Assembly: GCA_038530925.1 (NCBI GenBank)
Contig: JBCBCG010000203.1
Span: 1-7,499 of the forward strand
DNA from: JALEGB01 sp038530925
Lineage (GTDB): Bacteria > Pseudomonadota > Alphaproteobacteria > Rhodobacterales > Rhodobacteraceae
Direction: 5' to 3'
Length of the DNA: 7,499 nt
Below the pieces are notes generated by a model. The model did not search any database and was not told the origin of the DNA. It saw nothing but the letters and a program-made list of their open reading frames with translations. Positions 1 through 6,495 of this stretch are shown here, in pieces (positions within the stretch are counted from its first letter, which is position 1; each line of letters opens with the position of its first letter). Made by a program: the position numbers and the translations under genes.

Positions 1-70
1 AAGAGACCGACGCAGCCGGCGAGACCGGCGCTGGAAATGAGGCGCTTCACGGTTCGTCTTCCCCACAATC
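1..70. repeat. Left arm of a perfect 70-bp inverted repeat
   Basis: Bases 1-70 are the exact reverse complement of bases 414-483, 70 of 70 positions. The match stops sharply on the inner side: base 71 does not pair with base 413. It runs into the window edge on the outer side, so the true arm may be longer. The left arm is the likely derived copy. It carries an antisense copy of the protease ribosome binding site and signal peptide, and it puts an in-frame TGA (38-40) upstream of the thioesterase fragment. The right arm makes biological sense where it lies. The likeliest origin is a fold-back chimera at a contig end; a real inverted duplication is the alternative. Confidence 0.95.
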
Positions 71-250
71 GATCTGCACACCCATTACATGCGGCCGGTG
101 AAGCCCGGCCGCATCACCGTCCGCGCCAGCGTCACCAAGATGGGCCGCAGCGTCGCGTTCATTGAAGCGCAGCTGTTCGACGCCGAGGATCGGCTTTGCG
201 CCCGCGCCACCTCCAGCGCTCAGCTCGTGGATCTGCCGCAGCGCGGTTGA
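71..250 (+). CDS. Hotdog-fold acyl-CoA thioesterase (PaaI-like), C-terminal fragment with 5' end missing
   Basis: Sixty codons ending at TGA 248-250 encode the second half of a hotdog domain. The fragment starts DLHTHYMRPVKPG, resembling the central strand of PaaI-type thioesterases. It continues with MGRSVAFIEAQLFDAEDRL and then CARATSS, the pattern of the last three strands. Family members are usually 130-160 residues and hydrolyse acyl- or aryl-CoA thioesters in the cytoplasm as dimers or tetramers. The N-terminal half, which normally holds the catalytic acid or Asn and the HGG-type helix, is absent. The reading frame upstream is replaced by the inverted repeat at 1-70 and meets a TGA at 38-40. 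The Ile codon at 68-70 still fits the family consensus, so a few bases of microhomology at the junction are possible. An internal ATG at 89 could be mistaken for a start, but the protein would lack most of the domain. The family is fairly sure; the exact substrate cannot be told. The real gene is probably intact in the genome and broken only in this assembly. Confidence 0.7.
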   Translation, partial: DLHTHYMRPVKPGRITVRASVTKMGRSVAFIEAQLFDAEDRLCARATSSAQLVDLPQRG

Positions 251-302
251 CCGCGCCGTGAAGCGCGGCGGCGCCGTTTCGCCGAAGCGCCGCGGCGGCG
301 TT

Positions 303-320
303 CCGCAGCGCGCGCTGCGG
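303..320. terminator. 18-bp GC-only palindrome after the thioesterase gene, possible terminator stem
   Basis: The 18 bases CCGCAGCGCGCGCTGCGG equal their own reverse complement and can fold as a 7-bp stem with a 4-base loop. They lie 52 bases after the thioesterase stop and 113 bases before the protease start. No T-run follows on either strand, so an intrinsic terminator is only a weak inference. The surrounding 250-413 stretch shows no convincing gene. Confidence 0.25.
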
Positions 321-413
321 GCGGTTATGTCGCGCATCATCGCCGCATTCCGCCGCTGCATGGGAGCGTTTCATCCCGCATAGAGTGAGCGCGCGGACCA
401 AAATGCGCGTTCT

Positions 414-483
414 GATTGTGGGGAAGACGAACCGTGAAGCGCCTCATTTCCAGCGCCGGTCTCGCCGGCTGCGTCGGTCTCTT
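414..483. repeat. Right arm of the 70-bp inverted repeat, within the protease start region
   Basis: This arm is identical to the reverse complement of 1-70, with a 343-base spacer (71-413) between the arms. It contains the GGGGAAG ribosome-binding sequence, the GTG start and the first ~17 codons of the lipoprotein protease. It is therefore the original location, and the left arm is the copy. A genuine recombination-active repeat would let the spacer invert, but no recombinase gene is visible in the window. Confidence 0.95.
420..426 (+). promoter_or_regulatory. Ribosome binding site for the lipoprotein protease
   Basis: GGGGAAG is purine-rich and ends 7 bases before the GTG at 434. It supports that start over the in-frame TTG at 416. 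It lies inside the right arm of the inverted repeat. Confidence 0.5.
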
Positions 484-1513
484 GTTGCTCGCCGCTTGCA
501 CGCCGCCGGTCAAAGTGCGCGCCATCGCCTCGGGCTTGGATCGGCGTGACGAGGCGGTGCGGTTGGAGGGCAGCGCCATCGGCTATATCGGGCGCACCGG
601 ATCGATCGACGTGGCCTCCAGGGACGGCTCGTTGGTTTGCGACGGCAGCTTCGCCTATACCAGCAGCGGCGGCGGCAATGGAAAGCTCTTCTGCAACAAC
701 GCTGAAGCCGCATCGATCGAATTCGTGAAGATCACGAGCCTCTCTGGTTACGGCCACGGGATCACTAATGAAGGGCGCGCGATCGGGTTCACCTATGGCC
801 TGTCTCAAGCGGAGTCGGATCGGTATCTTTCAACGACACCCGTTGCTCAAAAGATCGGTCTGCGGGCGGATGGATCTGTGCGCCGGCCAGGGGGGCTCGG
901 CTCGGGGTTCTTCGTCGGCGCCGCCGGGCATGTCGTGACGAACGACCACGTCGCCTTCGGGTGCGACGACCTCTTTGTCATCGACACCAACGATTTGCGG
1001 CGCAGAGCGAGCTTGATCGATGTGCAGGAGGAGCCCGACTTGGCGCTCTTGTTGGTCGACGGACCAGGGCCAGGAGCGTTAGCCGTGCGCCGTGATCGCG
1101 TTGATCTTGCGGAAGAAGTCATGATCTTCGGCTATCCGCTCAGCACGGGCACGCTCAGCGCCCGCGGAACGCTGACGCAAGGATCGGTCGCGTCGATGGC
1201 GGGCGTTGGCGACGACCCGAATTACTATGGGCTGAACGCGCTCAGCCTGCCTGGCAACAGCGGCGGCCCAGCCGTGTCCGCCGACGGCGCCTTGGTCGGC
1301 GTGGTGACGGGCGGCGTGTTCGAGGATGACGGCACGGGCGATACGATCGATGGTCTCGCCTTCGCCGTGAAGGCGGACCGTGTCGCCGCCTTCCTTGATC
1401 GCAACCGCGTCGCCTATGCGTCAGCCTCTTTCGGCGCCCGCATGCCGCAGGTCGAGCGCGCGAAGTATCTGAGCAAGGCGACCGTGAAAGTGCTCTGCAA
1501 TCCGGACGATTGA
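434..1513 (+). CDS. Lipoprotein trypsin-like serine protease (S1-fold, DegP/trypsin-2 type)
   Basis: A predicted 359-residue secreted lipoprotein with a complete chymotrypsin-fold catalytic triad. I chose the GTG at 434 because MKRLISSAGLAGCVGLLLLAAC is a classic lipoprotein signal peptide (Lys-Arg, hydrophobic core, LAAC lipobox with Cys at about residue 22) and GGGGAAG at 420-426 sits 7 bases upstream. A TTG at 416 in frame would add six residues and has no comparable site. Residues ~30-120 form a poorly characterised N-terminal region rich in Gly and Ser with paired cysteines (VCDG, LFCNN). The protease domain runs from about residue 155. His172 lies in TNDHV, Asp202 in EEPDLALL and Ser276 in LPGNSGGP. 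There is no PDZ domain, so it is not a canonical DegP/HtrA. The lipobox predicts anchoring in the cell envelope, facing the periplasm or the outer surface. A role in envelope protein quality control is inference. It stands alone, with a 365-bp non-coding gap downstream. Confidence 0.85.
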   Translation: MKRLISSAGLAGCVGLLLLAACTPPVKVRAIASGLDRRDEAVRLEGSAIGYIGRTGSIDVASRDGSLVCDGSFAYTSSGGGNGKLFCNNAEAASIEFVKITSLSGYGHGITNEGRAIGFTYGLSQAESDRYLSTTPVAQKIGLRADGSVRRPGGLGSGFFVGAAGHVVTNDHVAFGCDDLFVIDTNDLRRRASLIDVQEEPDLALLLVDGPGPGALAVRRDRVDLAEEVMIFGYPLSTGTLSARGTLTQGSVASMAGVGDDPNYYGLNALSLPGNSGGPAVSADGALVGVVTGGVFEDDGTGDTIDGLAFAVKADRVAAFLDRNRVAYASASFGARMPQVERAKYLSKATVKVLCNPDD

Positions 1514-1878
1514 CGGCGGCGCCCAAGCGCAGTCGCGCGGCGTCGTCTGTCAGGGCGATGGCGGAAAAAAGGGCGCGGCTTCCGCGAAAGCCAACAGGGT
1601 CGCGCTGAGAGCGCTGCGCAGGGGCTCTCGCACCGTCTCACGGGCGCGTCCCTCCTCGGTCAGGGAGCGCGCAGCCCGAGACACCCGAACCGGAGCCGAT
1701 CGCCGTCGGGCGCGCGACGCTGCGCCCGCGCTTGGCGGCGGCTGCGGCGAGCGACGCCGCGGCGGTGGAGAGGGCGTTGCAAACCATCGCCTAAAACATG
1801 AGACGGAAGAGCAGCGCGCCCAGCCCGCGGGTCACGCTCAGGGATAGCGCGCTGCCGCCGCGTTAAGGCGCGTCGCGT
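1514..1878. other. 365-bp gap between protease and uvrD with no convincing gene
   Basis: Both flanking genes end here, the protease on plus and uvrD on minus, so it is a convergent intergenic region that should hold terminators. I see no strong hairpin with a T-run on either strand. A stop-free plus-strand frame from 1609 to the TAA at 1792-1794 has a protein-like end (PEPEPIAVGRATLRPRL, then an Ala-rich helix ending in ALQTIA). It has no start codon with a ribosome binding site and is preceded by TGA at 1606. It could be a decayed gene tail or chance in GC-rich DNA. A 23-codon ATG frame at 1798 is not supported. Confidence 0.4.
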
Positions 1879-4359
1879 TTAGGCCTCTCCTTCATCGATC
1901 AAATAGCTCGCCACCACTTTCTTCGGTCCGGCTTTGTCGAAATCGACCGTCATCTTGTCGCCTTCCATCGCAGTGATCGCGCCATAGCCGAATTTTTGAT
2001 GGAAGACGCGCTGGCCCACCGTGAAGGACGAAATCGCCTCGACATCGATCACGAGGTTCCGCGCCTCTTGCGGCGAGCGGATCCTGCGTTTGCCGGCGCC
2101 GGACCGCATTGGGCCGGATTTCGCCGCGTTCTTCTGCAGGCGCTTCCACCCCGGCGAGTTGTAAGGCGAGCTTTGGCCGGCGCGCTCCTCAAGGCGCGAG
2201 CCTTTGAACACGCCCGCCTCCTCGCCGAGATCGCGGCCGATCGCGCCGCGCGCCGCCGCGCCATAAGCGCCGCCATAGAGGCCGGGCGGCGTCAGCACCT
2301 CCACATGATCCGCCGGCAGCTCGTCGATGAAGCGCGAGGGCATGGCGTTCTGCCATTGATTGTAGATGCGTCGGTTGGCGGCGAAGGAGATCGTGAGCAG
2401 CCGCTCAGCGCGCGTCACGCCGACATAAGCGAGGCGCCGCTCTTCCTCGAGGCCTTTGACGCCGCTCTCATCCATGGAGCGTTGGCTGGGAAAAAGGCCA
2501 TCCTCCCAGCCGGGCAGGAACACCACTGGGAACTCGAGCCCCTTGGCGGCGTGCAGCGACATGATCGACACCTTGGCGCCGCCCGCGGCCTCCTCATTCT
2601 CCATCACCAAGCTGACATGTTCGAGAAAGCCGACAAGGCTCTCATGTTCGGCCAGCGAGCGGACGAATTCCTTCAGGTTCTCAAGCCGGCCCGGCGCGTC
2701 AGGCGATTTGTCCTCGCGCCACATGCGCGTATAGCCGCTCTCATCGAGCACGCGCTCGGCCAGCTCCACATGATTGGCCGGCGGCTCCACGCCTCCCGGC
2801 GCGAGGTTCAGCGCCATGCCCGCTTCAACAACTCGCTGCTCGCCGCCAAGCCCGCCGAGCCAGCGTCGCCACCGATCGAAATCGGCGATGAGGCTCGCCA
2901 TCTCTTTGTTGGCCTTGCCGCGCAGACGCCCCTCGCCGGAGAGCCGCCGCGCGGCTTCGAACAGCGACAGATCGTCAAGCCGCGCCGCCTCCCGCACCTC
3001 GGCGATGGCTTTGTCGCCGATGCCGCGCCGCGGCGTGTTCACAATCCGCTCGAAGGCGAGCCCATCCTCCGGCGAGGCGACCACGCGCAGATAGGCGAGC
3101 GCGTCGCGGATCTCCTGGCGCTCATAAAAGCGCGGTCCGCCGATCACGCGGTAAGGCAAGCCGATGGTGAGGAAGCGGTCCTCAAAGGCGCGCATCTGAT
3201 GCGAGGCGCGCACGAGGATCGCCATGTCGTCGAGCGAGCGGCGCTCGCGCCCGCCGAGGCCGCTTTGCATCGTCTCGATCTCCTCGCCGACCCAGCGCGC
3301 CTCTTCCTCTCCATCGTAATGACCGATCAAGCGCACCTTTTCGCCGCCATCGGCCTCGGTCCACAGCGTCTTGCCGAGCCGTCCTTTATTGCCGCTGATC
3401 ACGCCGGAGGCGACGGCCAGGATATGCGCGGTGGAGCGGTAATTCTGCTCGAGCCGGATCACGGCGGCGCCGGGAAAGTCCTTCTCAAACCGAAGGATGT
3501 TGCCGACCTCGGCGCCGCGCCAGCCATAGATCGACTGATCATCATCGCCGACGCAGCAAATGTTCGCGCGCGCCGGATCGCCGCCGGCGAGCAGGCGCAG
3601 CCACATATACTGCGAGACGTTGGTGTCCTGATACTCATCGACGAGGATGTAGCGGAACCAACGCCTGTACTTCTCAAGAACATCCGTGTGGTTCTTGAAG
3701 ATGGTCAAACAATGCAGCAAAAGATCGCCGAAATCGCAGGCGTTCAGCGTGCGCAGCCGCTCCTGATATTCGGCGTAGAGCTTGCCGCCCATGCCCGAGG
3801 CGAACACCGCGCCTTCCTCGTCGAGCAGCGCCTCGGGCGTCCAGCCGCGGTTCTTCCAATGGTCGATCAATCCGGCGAGCTGCCGCGCCGGCCATCGCTT
3901 CTCGTCGATGTTAGCGGCGATGATCAGCTGCTTCAAAAGCCGAAGCTGATCATCGGTGTCGAGAATGGTGAAATTGGATTGCAGGCCCACCAGCTCGGCG
4001 TGGCGGCGCAGGAGCTTGGCGGAGAGCGCGTGGAAGGTGCCGAGCCAGGGCATACCTTCAACCGCGTCGCCGATGAAGGCGCCGACGCGGTTTCGCATCT
4101 CCCGCGCCGCTTTGTTGGTGAAGGTGACCGCTAAAATCTCGTTCGGGCGGCATTTGCCCATCGCCAGGAGATGCGCCAGCCGCGCGGTCAGCGCGCGCGT
4201 CTTGCCGGTGCCGGCGCCGGCGAGCATCAGCACCGGCCCATCCAGCGTCTCGACCGCGTCGCGCTGCGCCGCGTTCAGCCCGTCAAGATACGGCGCGCGC
4301 GCATGAATGCGCGCCGCGGCGAGGTCTGAGAGGCGCGGCGTCGGCGCTGAGGCGGTCAT
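1879..4359 (-). CDS. uvrD: ATP-dependent DNA helicase UvrD/PcrA (superfamily 1A, 3'-5')
   Basis: An 826-residue SF1A helicase, translated from the ATG at 4359, that unwinds DNA 3'-5' in nucleotide excision and mismatch repair and removes stalled proteins or RNA polymerase. All helicase motifs are visible. These are the Q motif (LNAAQRDAV, ~28-36), Walker A GAGTGKT (48-54, Lys53), motif Ia ILAVTFTNKAA (~75-85), motif Ib GTFHAL (107-112), Walker B DEYQDT (241-246), motif III GDDDQSIYGWRGA (271-283), motif IV LEQNYRS (303-309), motif V MSLHAAKGLEF (600-610) and motif VI YVGVTRAERLL (645-655). A low-complexity linker (~690-770) leads to a Tudor-like C-terminal module (~779-821, FTVGQRVFHQKFGYG), which in PcrA/UvrD binds RNA polymerase. 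It is not Rep, which lacks this tail. An in-frame GTG at 4386 adds nine residues, but neither start has a strong Shine-Dalgarno; I prefer 4359 because the extension looks non-conserved. The gene is divergent from the methyltransferase and likely monocistronic. Confidence 0.95.
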   Translation of the reverse strand: MTASAPTPRLSDLAAARIHARAPYLDGLNAAQRDAVETLDGPVLMLAGAGTGKTRALTARLAHLLAMGKCRPNEILAVTFTNKAAREMRNRVGAFIGDAVEGMPWLGTFHALSAKLLRRHAELVGLQSNFTILDTDDQLRLLKQLIIAANIDEKRWPARQLAGLIDHWKNRGWTPEALLDEEGAVFASGMGGKLYAEYQERLRTLNACDFGDLLLHCLTIFKNHTDVLEKYRRWFRYILVDEYQDTNVSQYMWLRLLAGGDPARANICCVGDDDQSIYGWRGAEVGNILRFEKDFPGAAVIRLEQNYRSTAHILAVASGVISGNKGRLGKTLWTEADGGEKVRLIGHYDGEEEARWVGEEIETMQSGLGGRERRSLDDMAILVRASHQMRAFEDRFLTIGLPYRVIGGPRFYERQEIRDALAYLRVVASPEDGLAFERIVNTPRRGIGDKAIAEVREAARLDDLSLFEAARRLSGEGRLRGKANKEMASLIADFDRWRRWLGGLGGEQRVVEAGMALNLAPGGVEPPANHVELAERVLDESGYTRMWREDKSPDAPGRLENLKEFVRSLAEHESLVGFLEHVSLVMENEEAAGGAKVSIMSLHAAKGLEFPVVFLPGWEDGLFPSQRSMDESGVKGLEEERRLAYVGVTRAERLLTISFAANRRIYNQWQNAMPSRFIDELPADHVEVLTPPGLYGGAYGAAARGAIGRDLGEEAGVFKGSRLEERAGQSSPYNSPGWKRLQKNAAKSGPMRSGAGKRRIRSPQEARNLVIDVEAISSFTVGQRVFHQKFGYGAITAMEGDKMTVDFDKAGPKKVVASYLIDEGEA

Positions 4360-4593
4360 TTCGCGGCCATCGCTTCTGGTCTCCACAATATATTGCGTAT
4401 CGCGCGCTCTAAGACTCTATCGCTAGCATCTCTGAGCCGCGCTGAAAAGCCGCGAGTTCGCGCCCTGTTCCGACGGCGCTTCGCGCGGGCTCGGCGAATG
4501 GTCGGATCGCTGGCGCGCAGATGCGATCATGGTAGATCGAGTGACCACGCGCGGCGACGATTCTCGCGCATCGGCCAGCCCCGGAGGATCGAC
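4360..4593. promoter_or_regulatory. Divergent intergenic region between uvrD and the methyltransferase gene
   Basis: About 230 bp separate two start codons on opposite strands, so promoters for both genes must lie here unless the methyltransferase is read from elsewhere. Reading toward uvrD, a TATATT hexamer sits just upstream of the in-frame GTG at 4386, with TTAGAG further upstream at roughly promoter spacing. If this is the -10 box, transcription would begin near that GTG and the ATG at 4359 would be the true start. No good consensus pair is seen toward the methyltransferase. A TTG-started extension of that gene back to 4393 is Arg-rich, not protein-like, and is rejected. Confidence 0.35.
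4583..4587 (+). promoter_or_regulatory. Shine-Dalgarno site deciding the methyltransferase start
   Basis: GGAGG ends six bases before the ATG at 4594. It is the best ribosome binding site on the plus strand in this stretch, and it fixes the start well inside the long open frame. Confidence 0.75.
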
Positions 4594-5382
4594 ATGAACA
4601 TGGCGCCGCCCGCTCTTGAACAGGCCATGACCGAACTCGGCCCGTGGTATCACCGCGTCAGCCTCGGAGAGAGTGGTCTTGAGACACCCGGCAAAGGCGT
4701 GAACGTCTCCAAGAAATTTGCGCCGCTCGAGCCGTTTCTGCCGGCGTCGCTCGAGGGGGTGCGCGTGCTTGATCTCGGCTGCAACGCCGGCGGGATGGCG
4801 ATCGAGTTCGCCCAGCGCGGCGCATCCGTCCTCGGGATTGAAGCAGGTCATCGCTATGTCGAGCAGGCGCAATGGCTGCGCACAGTGCTCGGATTGGAAG
4901 ATCGCCTGGAGGTGCGGCGCGGGTCGCTCTACTCGGCGGCGCTAATCGAGGAGCGGTTCGACATCGTCTTGTTCTTGGGCGTCTTTTACCATTTACGTCA
5001 TCCGCAACTTGCGCTCGACATTTGCGCCAAGCTGTGCCGCGAGCGTCTCTTCATGAACACGCCTTTCGTCGCCTCGGCCAAAGAGGTTCTGGAATGCCGG
5101 CTTGGTAAAAGCGTGAGCGAAGCGGCGGGCGCGATCCCCTTCGCGCATGAGCCGCGCTATAATTGGTGGTTTCCGGCTCCGTCCGCGCTCAATGCGATGC
5201 TGAAGGCCGCAGGTTTCGCGGAGGCTGAGGAGGTGTGGCGCAAAGACGAACCCTTCAAGAGTTCGAGCGCCGCTGTCGACAACACCAGCGCCTATGCGAC
5301 CGGGCAGATCATGCTGACGGCGCGCGCCGGCGCTGAGAGTGAGGTCGACGCCGCGGACGCGCTGCGCGCGATCTTCGAGTGA
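4594..5382 (+). CDS. Class I SAM-dependent methyltransferase, CmoB/DUF1698-like
   Basis: A 262-residue cytoplasmic Rossmann-fold methyltransferase. SAM motif I is VLDLGCNAGG (residues ~58-67), followed by the acidic end of strand 2 in GIEAG (Glu83). Motif IV with its extension, LFLGVFYHLRHP (~126-137), is typical of the CmoB/DUF1698 group, as is the N-terminal GPWYHRV with a nearby TPGKG. CmoB itself, a tRNA U34 carboxymethyltransferase, is about 320 residues, uses carboxy-SAM and usually sits with cmoA. This protein is shorter, lacks the CmoB N-terminal extension and has no cmoA neighbour, so I do not call it CmoB. Related families of this length methylate small molecules or glycans; the substrate here is unknown. 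The last ~20 residues are acidic and Ala-rich. The start at ATG 4594 is backed by GGAGG six bases upstream. ppk2 follows on the same strand after a 106-base gap, so co-transcription is possible but not shown. Confidence 0.75.
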   Translation: MNMAPPALEQAMTELGPWYHRVSLGESGLETPGKGVNVSKKFAPLEPFLPASLEGVRVLDLGCNAGGMAIEFAQRGASVLGIEAGHRYVEQAQWLRTVLGLEDRLEVRRGSLYSAALIEERFDIVLFLGVFYHLRHPQLALDICAKLCRERLFMNTPFVASAKEVLECRLGKSVSEAAGAIPFAHEPRYNWWFPAPSALNAMLKAAGFAEAEEVWRKDEPFKSSSAAVDNTSAYATGQIMLTARAGAESEVDAADALRAIFE

Positions 5383-5472
5383 CGCGTCCTGCGGCGCCCG
5401 TTCAAACGCATCGTCAACACCAAACTGTCGCGTTGCGAGGTTAGGGTCGCCAACCAAGCGAAAGATGAGATC

Positions 5473-5479
5473 GGAAAGG
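5473..5479 (+). promoter_or_regulatory. Ribosome binding site deciding the ppk2 start
   Basis: GGAAAGG ends nine bases before the ATG at 5489. An alternative in-frame ATG at 5465 has no purine-rich site upstream, so 5489 is preferred; the choice changes the protein by eight residues. Confidence 0.55.
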
Positions 5480-5488
5480 CCAAAGCCG

Positions 5489-6403
5489 ATGGATGAGACG
5501 CGTTTCGAAGAGCAGAGTTGGCTGGCGACCGAACTCCAGGACAGTTTTCATGAAGAGCTCGAGCTTGAGCTCGATGATGATCGAATGGCGGCGGAGCTTG
5601 CGGCGAAAGCCGGCCTGCACAGAACCTCGACGATCGAACGCAAGGTCTATTTCCGGGAGCTGTTTCGGCTGCAGGCGGAGTTGGTGAAGCTTCAGGATTG
5701 GGTGCAGCAAACGAATTATAAGCTCGTAGTGATTTTCGAAGGGCGCGACGCTGCGGGCAAAGGCGGCGTGATCAAGCGCATCACGCAACGTCTGAATCCG
5801 CGGGTCTGCCGCACGGTGGCGCTGCCGGCGCCGACGGAGCGCGAGAAGAGCCAATGGTACTTTCAGCGCTACACGCCGCATTTGCCGGCGGGCGGAGAGA
5901 TGGTCCTGTTCGACCGCTCTTGGTACAATCGCGCCGGCGTTGAGAAGGTGATGGGCTTCGCCACGCCTGATCAAGTGGAAGAGTTCTACCGCGACGCGCC
6001 TGAGTTCGAGCGCATGCTGGTGCGATCGGGCATCAAAATCGTCAAATACTGGTTCTCGATCACCGATCAGGAACAGCAGCTGCGCTTTCTGATGCGGATT
6101 CATGACCCGATGAAGCAATGGAAGCTCAGCCCGATGGATCTGCAGTCACGGGTTCGATGGGAAGACTACACCAAAGCCAAAGAAGCGATGTTCGAGCGGA
6201 CGAACATTCCTGAAGCGCCGTGGTGGATCGTCGAAGGCGACGACAAGAAGCGCGCGCGCCTGAATTGCATCGCGCACCTGCTGAGCCAGGCGCCTTATAA
6301 CGATGTTCCGAGCGAAGAGGTTGTGTTGCCAGAACGCAAATTCAGCAGCGAGTATGAGCGCAAAACGCTGCCCGAGAACCTCTACGTCCCAGCGAATTTC
6401 TGA
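5489..6403 (+). CDS. ppk2: Polyphosphate kinase 2 family protein (polyphosphate:nucleotide phosphotransferase)
   Basis: A 304-residue single-domain PPK2, which transfers phosphate between inorganic polyphosphate and nucleotides in the cytoplasm, mainly making NTP from NDP in class I enzymes. The P-loop is EGRDAAGKGG (residues 84-93; Asp87 and Lys91). The Walker B/arginine segment FDRSWYNRAGVE (141-152; Asp142, Arg143, Arg148) is the family signature. Between them lies LPAPTEREKSQWYFQRY (~112-128), and after them comes the helical lid region with PMKQWKLSPMD. The length matches one-domain class I/II enzymes. VEKVMGF after the Walker B and the N-terminal acidic helix look like class I, but class assignment (ADP/GDP versus AMP substrate) needs alignment. 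Residues 22-31 are almost all Glu, Leu and Asp (EELELELDDD), encoded by a short repeat of GAGCTC/GAGCTT hexamers. A methyltransferase lies 106 bases upstream; a CBS gene converges downstream. A link to polyphosphate metabolism is strengthened by the DHH phosphoesterase at the window end. Confidence 0.92.
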   Translation: MDETRFEEQSWLATELQDSFHEELELELDDDRMAAELAAKAGLHRTSTIERKVYFRELFRLQAELVKLQDWVQQTNYKLVVIFEGRDAAGKGGVIKRITQRLNPRVCRTVALPAPTEREKSQWYFQRYTPHLPAGGEMVLFDRSWYNRAGVEKVMGFATPDQVEEFYRDAPEFERMLVRSGIKIVKYWFSITDQEQQLRFLMRIHDPMKQWKLSPMDLQSRVRWEDYTKAKEAMFERTNIPEAPWWIVEGDDKKRARLNCIAHLLSQAPYNDVPSEEVVLPERKFSSEYERKTLPENLYVPANF

Positions 6404-6417
6404 GAGCGTCGCACGAA

Positions 6418-6453
6418 AAGGAACGGCGCTGCGTCATGCGTGCGTCGTCCCTT
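6418..6453. terminator. Possible bidirectional terminator between convergent ppk2 and the CBS gene
   Basis: AAGGAACGGCG (6418-6428) can pair with CGTCGTCCCTT (6443-6453) over eleven positions, with one mismatch and one G-U, around a 14-base loop. It starts 14 bases after the ppk2 stop and lies 42 bases beyond the stop of the opposing CBS gene, the expected place for a shared terminator. The short A- and T-containing ends are weak as U-tracts. Confidence 0.35.
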
Positions 6454-6495
6454 ATTGTCGGCCTCGGTGATTGCGCGTGGGATCCGCGAAGTCGC

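Noticed and set aside
371..808. 145-codon minus-strand frame over the protease start
   Set aside because: It is antisense to the signal peptide and N-terminal region of a well-supported gene, with no domain pattern or ribosome binding site.
1996..4134. 712-codon open frame on the plus strand opposite uvrD
   Set aside because: It lies entirely antisense to a helicase with every motif intact. Its translation is rich in His, Arg and Ala with no domain pattern, as expected for a shadow frame in GC-rich DNA.
4393..4593. TTG-started N-terminal extension of the methyltransferase
   Set aside because: The added 67 residues are Arg/Ser-rich and unlike the family. A clear GGAGG site precedes the ATG at 4594.
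4594..5382. Naming the methyltransferase CmoB
   Set aside because: It is too short, lacks the N-terminal extension and has no cmoA nearby; only the central motifs are shared.
5339..5488. N-terminal extension of PPK2 overlapping the methyltransferase end
   Set aside because: The residues look random and Arg/Ser-rich. The ATG at 5489 has a ribosome binding site and gives the usual family length.
5553..5572. Short tandem of GAGCTC-like hexamers in ppk2
   Set aside because: It is explained by an acidic Glu-Leu coding stretch and is too short to be a regulatory or mobile repeat.
6420..6450. GGAAC followed by CGTC, resembling a general-stress (EcfG) promoter
   Set aside because: The -10 part does not match CGTT and no plus-strand gene follows; the sequence is better explained as part of a stem-loop between convergent genes.
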